A DNA stretch of 11,747 nucleotides from Bacillota bacterium (GTDB lineage Bacteria; Bacillota; UBA4882; UBA10575): the NCBI GenBank assembly GCA_012512605.1, contig JAAZDX010000266.1:1-11747 (forward strand). Reading direction: 5' to 3'. The notes under the pieces are model-generated. The model saw nothing but the letters and a program-made list of their open reading frames with translations, ran no database searches and was not told the DNA's origin. Positions 1 through 7,152 of this stretch are shown here, in pieces. A program made the position numbers and the translations under genes. The number at the start of each line of letters is the position of its first letter. Within the stretch, counting starts at the first letter, position 1.

Positions 1-16
1 ATAGGGGGGAAGATCC

Positions 17-379
17 GTGAGAAATCGTGTTTTAGTAGTTGACGACGCCGCCTTTATGCGCATGATGATCAAAGATATTTTGAAAAAGGGCGGATTCGAA
101 GTTATCGGCGAAGCAGAAGATGGCGTCAAAGCGGTAGAAAAGTTTAAAGAATTAAAACCCGATTTAGTAACCATGGACATCACAATGCCCGAGATGGACG
201 GAATTACTGCGGTCAAGGAGATCAAGAAGATCGATGAGAATGCGTTGATTATTATGTGTAGCGCCATGGGACAGCAGGCGATGGTGATCGATGCCATCCA
301 AGCAGGTGCCAAGGATTTCGTGGTGAAACCGTTTCAACCGGATCGAGTTTTAGAAGCGGTTCGAAAAGTAATCCAATGA
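17..379 (+). CDS. cheY: Chemotaxis response regulator CheY
   Basis: Single-domain response regulator of 120 residues, the usual CheY length. CheA phosphorylates it, and CheY-P then binds the flagellar switch to control rotation. Visible receiver-domain residues are the acidic pair D9-D10, the phosphoacceptor D54 (in MDITMPEMDG), the switch Ser at S82 (IIMCSAMG) and the conserved K104-P105. There is no output domain, so it is not a transcription factor. The start is GTG, chosen because the purine-rich Shine-Dalgarno GGGGGGAAGA lies just upstream and the protein begins like other CheYs. It sits before fliO as in the Bacillus fla/che operon, where fliY/fliN precedes it; the bases before 17 are too few to show that gene. 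Its TGA stop overlaps the fliO start (ATGA). Confidence 0.97.
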   Translation: MRNRVLVVDDAAFMRMMIKDILKKGGFEVIGEAEDGVKAVEKFKELKPDLVTMDITMPEMDGITAVKEIKKIDENALIIMCSAMGQQAMVIDAIQAGAKDFVVKPFQPDRVLEAVRKVIQ

Positions 380-936
380 TGGGATGTCTTTATTCTTTAC
401 TAGGATTTTTGATCCCACTGGCCGGGTTTGATAGCGAAACAATCAGCGCTCCACAGGAGGTTGCCCCGGAAACTAGTTTTTCCTATTTACAGATCATCTC
501 ATATCTCCTCTGCTTTCTGCTTGTGCTTTATCTTGCTTCAAAAGTGGCGCGTTGGCTAGGAAGAAGGGCCGGTGGACGCTCCGGCCATCATTTGCGTTTG
601 GTGGAAACGCTCTACTTAGGCCCGAACCGGGCTCTTCATTTAGTAATGGTTGGCAAACAATTATTTCTAATGGGGGACGCGGAACGCAATCTGTCCTTTC
701 TGACGGAGATTCGCGATCCGGATCTGGTTGGCTCACTCCAAGCTGAACTCGACCATCCGGGGGCAGACCGCCAAGCGGCCGGGAAAGGATTTGCCGACCA
801 TCTAAAAGGACTGCTGGATGGGGGTCGAAAAGACCCAGGATCGGCTGCTCAGCCGGAAGTGATGACACAGGCGCAGAGAATAGAGGAGAGACTAATGAAA
901 TACCGAACCCAACGAGGACTTAAGAGCGATGGATAA
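376..936 (+). CDS. fliO: Flagellar biosynthetic protein FliO (FliZ in Bacillus)
   Basis: FliO is a poorly conserved membrane protein that helps assemble or stabilise the FliP ring of the flagellar type III export gate. The 186-residue product has a hydrophobic N-terminus (about residues 3-17, perhaps a signal sequence) and a clear transmembrane helix at about residues 36-57. A basic stretch (ARWLGRRAGGRSGHH) follows, and then a small cytoplasmic domain with the FliO-like pattern LRLVETLYLGPNRALHLVMV and QLFLMGD at about residues 72-100. The C-terminal 60 residues are charged and look disordered. Identification rests on the N-terminal TM plus this motif and on its place between cheY and fliP. 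The start is ATG at 376 or the adjacent ATG at 379. There is no clear Shine-Dalgarno, which suggests coupling to cheY translation. It overlaps fliP by 8 bases. Confidence 0.9.
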   Translation: MMGCLYSLLGFLIPLAGFDSETISAPQEVAPETSFSYLQIISYLLCFLLVLYLASKVARWLGRRAGGRSGHHLRLVETLYLGPNRALHLVMVGKQLFLMGDAERNLSFLTEIRDPDLVGSLQAELDHPGADRQAAGKGFADHLKGLLDGGRKDPGSAAQPEVMTQAQRIEERLMKYRTQRGLKSDG

Positions 937-1687
937 ACGACGTTTTCTGCTCGTTGTTTTTTTGGGGCTAATCTTAATCTTGATCAGCAGTAAAGTAAGT
1001 TTAGGGCAGCCAGCTCTTCCCCAAATTGAAATTGGATGGACAAACGCGGATGATCCGGAACAGGTTGCTGCCAGTCTCCGGATTTTAGCTTTAATCACCA
1101 TTCTTTCGCTGGCACCAGCCATTCTAATTATGTTTACTGCGTTCACGCGGATTATCGTGGTCTTGTCGTTCACCCGGAGCGCGATTGGCTTGCAACAATC
1201 CCCCCCGAATCAGGTGATTATTGGGCTCGCCCTTTTCTTGACTTTCTATATCATGGCACCAACTTGGTCGGAGGTGCGACAAAACGCGTTGACCCCTTTT
1301 TTTGCCGGTGAGATTACCATCGAAGAAGCTTTAAACGAAGCGGAGAAGCCGGTCAAAAACTTCATGGGGAAACACGTTCGTAACGATGATCTACGTTTGT
1401 TTATGCGGATTGGGGAGATTACAACCAGACCGACCAATTATGAAGAGATTCCTTTACATATTCTTGTGCCGTCCTTTATCATCAGTGAATTAAAGATTGC
1501 TTTTACAATGGGCTTTATTTTGTATGTTCCCTTTTTGGTGGTTGATATGATCGTCGCCAGTACGCTAATGTCCATGGGCATGTTAATGCTTCCGCCGGTC
1601 ATGATCTCGATGCCTTTCAAGATCTTACTCTTCGTTATGGTGGATGGATGGAATCTGGTGGTTCGCAGTCTTTTAACTGGTTATTGA
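929..1687 (+). CDS. fliP: Flagellar type III export gate protein FliP
   Basis: FliP forms the pentameric core of the flagellar export channel with FliQ and FliR in the basal-body membrane. The 252-residue length is typical. Residues 1-26 form a signal peptide (basic KRR, hydrophobic core, S-L-G before Q27), as known for many FliPs. Transmembrane segments lie at about 48-72, 88-106, 190-215 and 226-248. The family signatures are visible: FTRIIVVLSFTRSAIGLQQ with PPNQV at about 72-96, and PSFIISELKIAFTMGF leading to VDMIVASTLMSMGMLMLPP in the C-terminal half. A Shine-Dalgarno GAGGA at 914-918 lies inside fliO. fliQ follows after 19 bases. Confidence 0.98.
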   Translation: MDKRRFLLVVFLGLILILISSKVSLGQPALPQIEIGWTNADDPEQVAASLRILALITILSLAPAILIMFTAFTRIIVVLSFTRSAIGLQQSPPNQVIIGLALFLTFYIMAPTWSEVRQNALTPFFAGEITIEEALNEAEKPVKNFMGKHVRNDDLRLFMRIGEITTRPTNYEEIPLHILVPSFIISELKIAFTMGFILYVPFLVVDMIVASTLMSMGMLMLPPVMISMPFKILLFVMVDGWNLVVRSLLTGY

Positions 1688-1706
1688 TCGTGGGTGGTGA
1701 TTAGTA

Positions 1707-1979
1707 GTGACTGATGTGACGGTCGTCGCCATAATTCGACAGGGGGTAACTACGGTCCTCACGGTAGCCGGTCCCATGTTAGGGATTGGAATGGTCGTCG
1801 GTCTTTTGGTCAGTATCTTTCAGGCGACAACCCAGATTCAAGAGCAGACTTTAACGTTCATTCCGAAATTATTAGCTGTTTTTTTTACGTTAGTGCTTTT
1901 AGGCCCTTGGATGCTCCGTGTTTTGGTGGATTTTACGACCGAACTTTTTTCTTATCTTAGTCAAGCAGGCGGATGGTGA
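1707..1979 (+). CDS. fliQ: Flagellar type III export gate protein FliQ
   Basis: This small inner-membrane component wraps the FliP-FliR channel core. It has 90 residues, the standard family length, with two hydrophobic hairpin helices at about residues 13-36 and 50-72. The linking stretch FQATTQIQEQTLTFIPKLLAV is a family hallmark. The start is GTG at 1707, with the Shine-Dalgarno GGTGGTGA at 1693-1700 and 6 bases of spacing. No other start fits the family N-terminus better. It lies 19 bases after fliP and 9 bases before fliR, so it is co-transcribed. Confidence 0.97.
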   Translation: MTDVTVVAIIRQGVTTVLTVAGPMLGIGMVVGLLVSIFQATTQIQEQTLTFIPKLLAVFFTLVLLGPWMLRVLVDFTTELFSYLSQAGGW

Positions 1980-1988
1980 GGGTGGTAA

Positions 1989-2774
1989 TTGGACTTAGCG
2001 ACCTGGTCGGAGATGCAAATATCCTTGTTTATGTTGGTGTACTTTCGGAACCTCGGCCTTTTAACGGGAGCGCCGCTGTTTCAAAGCCGGAACCTCCCGT
2101 CGAAGGTCCGGGCTAGTATTGCGCTCTTTTTATCCTTTATTTTTGTACCCTTAATCCAGCCCTTGGTTGCCCTCCCCGCCCACTTTGGGGTCTTCGTCTT
2201 ATACCTGGTGCAAGAGTTTGTTGTCGGTTTGTTAATGGGGTATATCTTATATCTGACCTTTGCCGGATTACAACTGGCGGGCCAATTAGTGGACCGGCCG
2301 ATGGGGTTTGCCATGGTTAACGTGCTGGATCCCTATACCGGCAGCCAGATGCCGATTCTCGGCCAACTTTATTACATCATTGCCCTCTGGATATTTATCT
2401 TGGTGAAAGGGGACCACACCCTGTTCAATGTCTTGTCCCAAAGCTACCGGTTGCTACCGGTGGGGGGAGAGATCTTATTTGCTAAGGGCTTGCCCTATAT
2501 CCTCAAGGCTTTTTCCGGCCTTTTTTGGCTAGCCGTTCAAGTTGCGTTGCCCATCTTTGGTGTTCTGTTCTTGACCGATGTGGGGTTGGGGGTACTCGCC
2601 AAACTAGTCCCCCAGATTAACGTGTTCTTTATCGGTTTCCCCTTAAAAAACTTTCTGGGCTTTACGCTGCTTTCCTTGTCCCTGCCGGTTCTAATCCGCT
2701 GGTTGGCGGGATATTTTTCGGCAAGTGGGAGTGTTTGGACTGAGTTACTACGTTTTCTTAACACAATCCGCTAG
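1989..2774 (+). CDS. fliR: Flagellar type III export gate protein FliR
   Basis: FliR is a multi-spanning membrane protein present in one copy in the FliP-FliQ-FliR export core. The 261-residue product has the usual length and about five to six hydrophobic segments. Family-like stretches include FRNLGLLTGAPLFQSRNLPSK near the N-terminus, GLQLAGQLVDRPMGFAMVNV with DPYTGSQMP near residue 100, and VPQINVFFIGFPLKNFLG near residue 210. The chosen start is TTG at 1989, preceded by GAGGGTGGT. An in-frame ATG at 2013 is the alternative and would remove eight residues. The 3' end is overlapped by the likely start region of flhB. Confidence 0.97.
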   Translation: MDLATWSEMQISLFMLVYFRNLGLLTGAPLFQSRNLPSKVRASIALFLSFIFVPLIQPLVALPAHFGVFVLYLVQEFVVGLLMGYILYLTFAGLQLAGQLVDRPMGFAMVNVLDPYTGSQMPILGQLYYIIALWIFILVKGDHTLFNVLSQSYRLLPVGGEILFAKGLPYILKAFSGLFWLAVQVALPIFGVLFLTDVGLGVLAKLVPQINVFFIGFPLKNFLGFTLLSLSLPVLIRWLAGYFSASGSVWTELLRFLNTIR

Positions 2775-3885
2775 AGAAGGCGACGGTGCGCTTTGCCCTC
2801 CGTGCCACTTTAATCTTCAGTTTTTTGCTGATGAAGAAAAGACGGAAGAAGCAACCCCACGGAAACGACAGCGCGCAAGGCAAAGGGGGCAAGTACCGCG
2901 AAGTAGCGAACTGAGTACGGTCGTCACCCTGCTGGCCGGGTTTATGGCTTTGCGGGCGGGGGGCTCCTATTTATTGCAAAAAATGTTTCTCTGTTTTCAG
3001 TCCGGGTTTTCCAGTGACCGTTTAAACACCTATCTGGATGAGGCCAATCTTGCTCAGCTTTTTAACAGTACTTTACACACGGTTCTGGGGGCGTTTATCC
3101 CGGTAGGGCTTTCCATCTTAACCGTTGGTGTTTTAGTAAATTTCCTGCAAACAGGGGGTCTGTTCACTTTAGAACCCCTCAAGATGAAGTTTGACCGGTT
3201 AAATCCGATTGCCGGCTTGAAAAGGATGTTTTCACCCCAAAAGCTTGTCGACTTATTTAAAGCATTGTTTAAGATTATTGGGGTGTTCATTATCATATGG
3301 AATACTTTTAAAAGTCGGGTTTTTCCTATTGCCGAAACTAACGTGTATTACCCGCCATTAGAATTGGCCGGGATGATTTGGCAGTTGATGTTTACGATCG
3401 TCCTGCGTATTATCCTTTTGCTACTGGCCTTAGCGGTTTTTGATTTTTACTACCAACGCTACCAGCACCGCAAAAGCTTGCGGATGACGAAGAAAGAGGT
3501 AAAGGACGAGTTCAAACAGACCGAAGGAGATCCGATGATCAGAAACCGGATCCGCCAAAAACAACGGCAGTTGGCGATGCGGCGGATGATGCAAGAAGTT
3601 CCCAAGGCGGATGTGGTGATCACCAACCCGACGCGTTTGGCCATTGCCATCAAGTACGAGGCCGACAAAATGACAGCCCCGCAGGTTTTGGCGAAGGGGC
3701 AGGGTTATATCGCTGCTAAAATTAGGGAGATTGCCACCGAACATCAGATTCCGTTGGTCGAAAACAAACCCTTGGCCCGAACCCTCTACCAAACGGTCGA
3801 GATCGGCGAGTTGATTCCGCCCAACCTCTACCAGGCGGTCGCGGAGGTTTTAGCTTTCGTCTATAAACTGCGGCAAAGACGTTAA
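2725..3885 (+). CDS. flhB: Flagellar export substrate-specificity switch protein FlhB
   Basis: FlhB gates flagellar export and switches substrate from rod/hook to filament proteins. Family features are the N-terminal FFADEEKTEEATPRKR motif (from about residue 33), four hydrophobic segments (about 63-85, 115-137, 172-197, 213-240) and a cytoplasmic C-terminal domain with VITNPTRLAIAIKYE and the terminal IPLVENKPLARTLYQ block. Two oddities are seen. The autocleavage motif reads N301-P302-T303-R304 instead of the common NPTH. The start is also uncertain: GTG 2725 or 2731 is the only in-frame GTG, TTG or ATG before the family motif, and it gives about 30 extra residues and a 50-base overlap with fliR. 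CTG 2740, after GGGAG, is another candidate. A well-placed Shine-Dalgarno and GTG at 2786 is in the neighbouring frame (see findings). The C-terminal body of the gene is certain. Confidence 0.93.
   Translation: MGVFGLSYYVFLTQSAREGDGALCPPCHFNLQFFADEEKTEEATPRKRQRARQRGQVPRSSELSTVVTLLAGFMALRAGGSYLLQKMFLCFQSGFSSDRLNTYLDEANLAQLFNSTLHTVLGAFIPVGLSILTVGVLVNFLQTGGLFTLEPLKMKFDRLNPIAGLKRMFSPQKLVDLFKALFKIIGVFIIIWNTFKSRVFPIAETNVYYPPLELAGMIWQLMFTIVLRIILLLLALAVFDFYYQRYQHRKSLRMTKKEVKDEFKQTEGDPMIRNRIRQKQRQLAMRRMMQEVPKADVVITNPTRLAIAIKYEADKMTAPQVLAKGQGYIAAKIREIATEHQIPLVENKPLARTLYQTVEIGELIPPNLYQAVAEVLAFVYKLRQRR
2821..2827 (+). other. T TTT TTG heptamer at the start of flhB (possible -1 slip site)
   Basis: The heptamer fits the X XXY YYZ pattern when read in the frame of the GTG at 2786, which follows the Shine-Dalgarno AGAGAAGG (2773-2780, 5-base spacing). 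A -1 slip here would put ribosomes into the flhB frame exactly at FFADEEK. Without a slip that frame stops at TGA 2912-2914 after 42 codons. The heptamer match is seen directly; any slippage is inference. The in-frame upstream residues N-L-Q match the family LQFFA motif, which argues against slippage as the ancestral mechanism. Confidence 0.3.
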
Positions 3886-3932
3886 ATGATGGTGTGCCCA
3901 GGATAAATACTTGAAAATTGATGGTGAATAAA

Positions 3933-6008
3933 ATGCCGGATCAACCACGAGAAAAAGCTTTATTATCCAGACTTGCCTTTAGCGGGGAGATTATCGTTGT
4001 CTTCTTGGTGGTAATCATTCTTGGTATGCTTTTTATCCCCCTCCCTACTTTAGTCCTTGATCTCTTTTTTACGGTCAACATTGCCCTGTCCTTCTTAATC
4101 TTGATGTTGACGATGAATGTCCGAAAATCGCTGGAATTTTCGGTGTTTCCTACGGTTCTGCTCTTGACGACCCTTTTCCGGTTAGCGCTTAACGTTTCTT
4201 CCACCCGGTCAATCTTGCTGCACGGATACGCTGGCCAAGTAATCGATGCGTTTGGTAATTTTGTCGCCGGGAGCAATCCGGTGGTTGGCTTTATCATCTT
4301 TCTAATCTTAACTTTAATTAACTTCCTGGTGATTACGAAAGGGTCGGAGCGGGTGGCTGAAGTGGCGGCCCGGTTTACGTTGGATGCGATGCCCGGGAAA
4401 CAGATGAGTATCGATGCGGACTTAAATGCCGGAATGATTACAGAGGAAGAGGCCCGGGCCCGCCGGCGCGAAATTGAACGTGAAGCTGATTTTTATGGTT
4501 CGATGGATGGTGCCAGTAAATTTGTAAAAGGCGACGCGATTGCCGGGTTGATCATCACCGTCATTAACCTTTTGGGCGGTGTCATCATTGGGATGTGGCA
4601 ACGTGGGCTTGATGCGCTGGGCGCCCTGCAGTTATATGCCCTTCTAACGGTGGGTGACGGCTTGGTCTCACAGGTTCCCGCACTGCTCATCTCCACCGCG
4701 ACCGGGGTCTTAGTGACTAGGGCCGCTTCCGAAGACAACCTGGGGACCGATGTCACCACGCAAATCTTACGTTACCCGCAAATCTTACTGATTACCGCGG
4801 GTGTGCTTGCCTTGTTCGGCTTGGTCCCGGGGATGCCGACCATTCCCTTCTTGGTGATTGCGCTTCTTTTGTGGTGGTTGACTTCGATCCTCCGCCGGGA
4901 ACAGAGAGAAAAAGCTGAAGCCGGAGTTGAACAAGAGGTAGCCGCCCAGGAACAGATCGCTTATAAACCGGAGAATGTCCTTTCTCTGCTTGCGGTTGAT
5001 CCGATGGAGGTGGAGATTGGCTATAGTTTAATCCCGTTGGTCGATAAAAGCCAAGGTGGGGATCTCTTTGAACGGGTCAGTTTAATTCGACGACAAGTCG
5101 CTTTAGAACTGGGGATTATTTTGCCGGCAATCCGGATTCGCGATAATATGCAACTTTCGCCCAACCAGTATGTGATTAAGATTAAAGGGGTCGAAGTGGC
5201 CAGTGGGGAACTGATGACCCACTCTTTCCTGGCCATGGATGCGGGAGCGGTAACGGAGAAGATATCAGGAGTTCCTACGAAGGAACCGGCCTTCGGCCTG
5301 CCCGCCCTGTGGATTACTGCGGACCAAAGAGAAAAGGCGGAAATGTCCGGGTATACGGTGGTGGATTGCCCTTCCGTTTTGGCCACGCATCTTACGGAAA
5401 TTATCCGCAATTATGCCTTTGAACTAGTGGGGCGGCAAGAGATCCAAGCCATGCTGGACTACATAAAAACCGATTATCCGGTGGTTGTGGAAGAATTAAT
5501 CCCCAACTTAATGACGGTAGGTGAGGTCCAAAAGGTCTTTGCCCAACTTTTAAAGGAAGGTATTCCCCTGCGAAATTTAGTGACGATCCTGGAAACGTTG
5601 GCTGATTACGCGCCGATGACGAAGGATACGAATTTACTGACCGAATACGTCCGGGGGGCTTTGAAACGACAGATCTCTAAGATGTTGGCGGGTGATGGGA
5701 ATAAGATCCAGGTCTTGACCCTCACGCCCCAGACCGAAGAGCGGATTTTCCGTGCTCAAGATAGCGAGGGCGAGCCCCTGCCACCGTCATGGTTGAATGA
5801 ATTCTATGCTTCCTTAAATCAACATGTTCGCCCGATTATCCAGGAAGGGCGTAATCCGGTGCTGTTGGTGGCACCGGCGATCCGTCGTTATGTCCGAAGC
5901 ATTACGGAACGGGTTTCGCCGAAGATCTTTGTGGTTTCTTACCAAGAGATAATTCCGGAAATGGAAGTACATTCCTTAGGAATGGTAGGTGTTGTAAATG
6001 AGGGTTAA
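3933..6008 (+). CDS. flhA: Flagellar type III export gate ring protein FlhA
   Basis: FlhA forms the nonameric ring of the export gate. Its membrane part is linked to proton-motive-force use and its cytoplasmic part docks export substrates and chaperones. From this start it has 691 residues, normal for the family. The N-terminal half has about eight hydrophobic segments with the FHIPEP-family signature LTTLFRLALNVSSTRSILL. After it come MPGKQMSIDADLNAGMI and EREADFYGSMDGASKFVKGD, the conserved cytoplasmic loop between TM helices 4 and 5. The C-terminal half from about residue 330 is soluble. The ATG at 3933 is chosen because GGTGA (3923-3927) is well placed for it. TTG 3918 and ATG 3921 are in frame but have no Shine-Dalgarno. 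The gene lies 47 bases after flhB and overlaps flhF by 11. Confidence 0.97.
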   Translation: MPDQPREKALLSRLAFSGEIIVVFLVVIILGMLFIPLPTLVLDLFFTVNIALSFLILMLTMNVRKSLEFSVFPTVLLLTTLFRLALNVSSTRSILLHGYAGQVIDAFGNFVAGSNPVVGFIIFLILTLINFLVITKGSERVAEVAARFTLDAMPGKQMSIDADLNAGMITEEEARARRREIEREADFYGSMDGASKFVKGDAIAGLIITVINLLGGVIIGMWQRGLDALGALQLYALLTVGDGLVSQVPALLISTATGVLVTRAASEDNLGTDVTTQILRYPQILLITAGVLALFGLVPGMPTIPFLVIALLLWWLTSILRREQREKAEAGVEQEVAAQEQIAYKPENVLSLLAVDPMEVEIGYSLIPLVDKSQGGDLFERVSLIRRQVALELGIILPAIRIRDNMQLSPNQYVIKIKGVEVASGELMTHSFLAMDAGAVTEKISGVPTKEPAFGLPALWITADQREKAEMSGYTVVDCPSVLATHLTEIIRNYAFELVGRQEIQAMLDYIKTDYPVVVEELIPNLMTVGEVQKVFAQLLKEGIPLRNLVTILETLADYAPMTKDTNLLTEYVRGALKRQISKMLAGDGNKIQVLTLTPQTEERIFRAQDSEGEPLPPSWLNEFYASLNQHVRPIIQEGRNPVLLVAPAIRRYVRSITERVSPKIFVVSYQEIIPEMEVHSLGMVGVVNEG

Positions 6009-7152
6009 AAGATTTGTTGCCGATACGGCGCAACAAGCAATTGCCCGTGTGAAGCGGGATCTAGGCAATGATGCCCTGATCTTGCATTCTCGTCCTTTTA
6101 AGGAAGGGGGCTTTTTAGGCTTATTCGCCAAAAAAAGGTATGAAGTGCTGGCTGCTATTGATAACAAGGAGACCATGCAGATCCCCAGTGCGGCAAAACA
6201 GCCGGTGGCGGAGGAGGATGAAGAAAAGCAACGCCAATTATTCCAGCCTGAACCAACGACCATCATGCCGGAACTGGAAAAAGTAAAAAAAGAATTATCC
6301 GAGATCCGGATGGCCATAGAAGGGGTCACGGCACAAGTTCGTTCGGGGGTACCAGCGACGGAAAAAGCAGCGGCCACGGCCGACACAGACGCCACACCGG
6401 AAGAGCAGGCCGTAGCGGACAAGCCAGACACGGAATTCACACCAGATACACCTGATACACCAGATACACCAGGTACACCAGGTACGTCCCAGAAAGACTT
6501 AGATGGCGTTCTAATCAAAACGTATCCGATTCGTCTTGGTAGTCGCCCCACTGTGGTGGCATTAGTCGGCCCTACGGGGGTTGGAAAGACGACGACCATT
6601 GCGAAATTGGCCGCCAATTTTGCCCTGTTTGAAGGAAAATCGGTTGGCCTGATTACGATCGATACCTACCGTATTGCGGCGGTTGAGCAATTAAAAACCT
6701 ATTCAGAAATCATTAACTTGCCGATTGAAGTGGTATATACAGCTGCAGATTTAAAGCATGCTTTTCAAAAACTATTGGATAAACAATTAATCTTGATTGA
6801 TACGGCGGGCCGTAGTCAAAAGAATAAGCAGCAGATCCGCGAGTTAAAGCACTTTTTTAACGGACGTCCACTGAATGAAACCCATTTGGTGTTGAGTGCC
6901 AATACAAAACTGGAGGATCTGCTCGAAACTGCCGATTCTTTTAAGGAGCTCGGTGTGAACCGGTTAATCTTTACCAAATTGGATGAGACCAATAGTTTGA
7001 GTAACGTCATCGAGGTTGCCGAACGATTGCGTATTCCGTTATCTTATGTCACAACAGGACAGAGTGTACCGGAGGATATTGAGGTCGCAACCTTCGAAGT
7101 TATTAAGAGGTATGCCGATAAGTACGCGGATAAGGAGACCATCAATGCGTGA
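5998..7152 (+). CDS. flhF: Flagellar biosynthesis SRP-like GTPase FlhF
   Basis: FlhF is an SRP-type GTPase that recruits early flagellar components to the right cell site; FlhG stimulates its GTPase. The 384-residue protein begins with the FlhF B-domain (MRVKRFVADTAQQAIARVKRDLG, with DALILHSR). An NG domain follows a variable linker. G-motifs seen are the P-loop GPTGVGKT at 191-198, DTYRIAAVEQL from 222, DTAGR at 268-272 and TKLDE at 326-330. The linker carries a PDT/PGT tandem repeat at residues 149-163. The start ATG follows AGGTG (5987-5991) inside flhA and overlaps its end by 11 bases. The 3' end overlaps flhG by 8 bases, which is consistent with coupled production of the two partners. 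Confidence 0.97.
   Translation: MRVKRFVADTAQQAIARVKRDLGNDALILHSRPFKEGGFLGLFAKKRYEVLAAIDNKETMQIPSAAKQPVAEEDEEKQRQLFQPEPTTIMPELEKVKKELSEIRMAIEGVTAQVRSGVPATEKAAATADTDATPEEQAVADKPDTEFTPDTPDTPDTPGTPGTSQKDLDGVLIKTYPIRLGSRPTVVALVGPTGVGKTTTIAKLAANFALFEGKSVGLITIDTYRIAAVEQLKTYSEIINLPIEVVYTAADLKHAFQKLLDKQLILIDTAGRSQKNKQQIRELKHFFNGRPLNETHLVLSANTKLEDLLETADSFKELGVNRLIFTKLDETNSLSNVIEVAERLRIPLSYVTTGQSVPEDIEVATFEVIKRYADKYADKETINA
6442..6486 (+). repeat. 9-base in-frame tandem repeat in flhF linker (5 copies)
   Basis: Five consecutive 9-base units with consensus CCAGATACA start at 6442, 6451, 6460, 6469 and 6478. Unit 2 has CCT for CCA, units 4 and 5 have GGT for GAT, and the last ends in ACG. They encode three Pro-Asp-Thr and then two Pro-Gly-Thr triplets in frame. 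Because the unit is a multiple of three, gain or loss of copies would keep flhF open. Confidence 0.93.
7132..7137 (+). promoter_or_regulatory. Ribosome binding site that decides the flhG start
   Basis: AAGGAG lies inside the end of flhF with 7 bases to the ATG at 7145. It supports that start over upstream in-frame ATGs such as 7016, which would overlap flhF by more than 130 bases and add residues foreign to the family. Confidence 0.8.

Noticed and set aside
1..16. Tail of an upstream gene, such as fliY or fliN
   Set aside because: A TAG at 2-4 could be its stop, but 16 bases cannot identify a gene. The stretch is explained as the cheY ribosome binding site.
494..868. Minus-strand open frame over fliO
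   Set aside because: It is a shadow of a real gene with no recognisable domain. All supported genes are on the + strand.
3886..3932. Possible internal promoter or terminator in the flhB-flhA gap
   Set aside because: The gap is only 47 bases, with no hairpin and T-run and no convincing -35/-10 pair. Co-transcription is the simpler reading.
6442..6486. Short regular repeats as a CRISPR-like array or iteron set
   Set aside because: The units are 9 bases, directly adjacent with no spacers, and coding in frame with flhF, so they are a protein linker repeat.
5976..6617. A 213-codon open frame on the minus strand across the start of flhF, with a Ser-Gly-Val repeat
   Set aside because: It is antisense to flhF, which has all FlhF motifs. 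The repeat is just the reverse of the 9-base linker repeat, no family is recognisable and no ribosome binding site is evident.
7016..7144. Upstream in-frame extension of flhG by 43 codons
   Set aside because: It lies wholly inside flhF, lacks family similarity and would place the DQAxxLR motif internally. The ATG at 7145 has a good Shine-Dalgarno.
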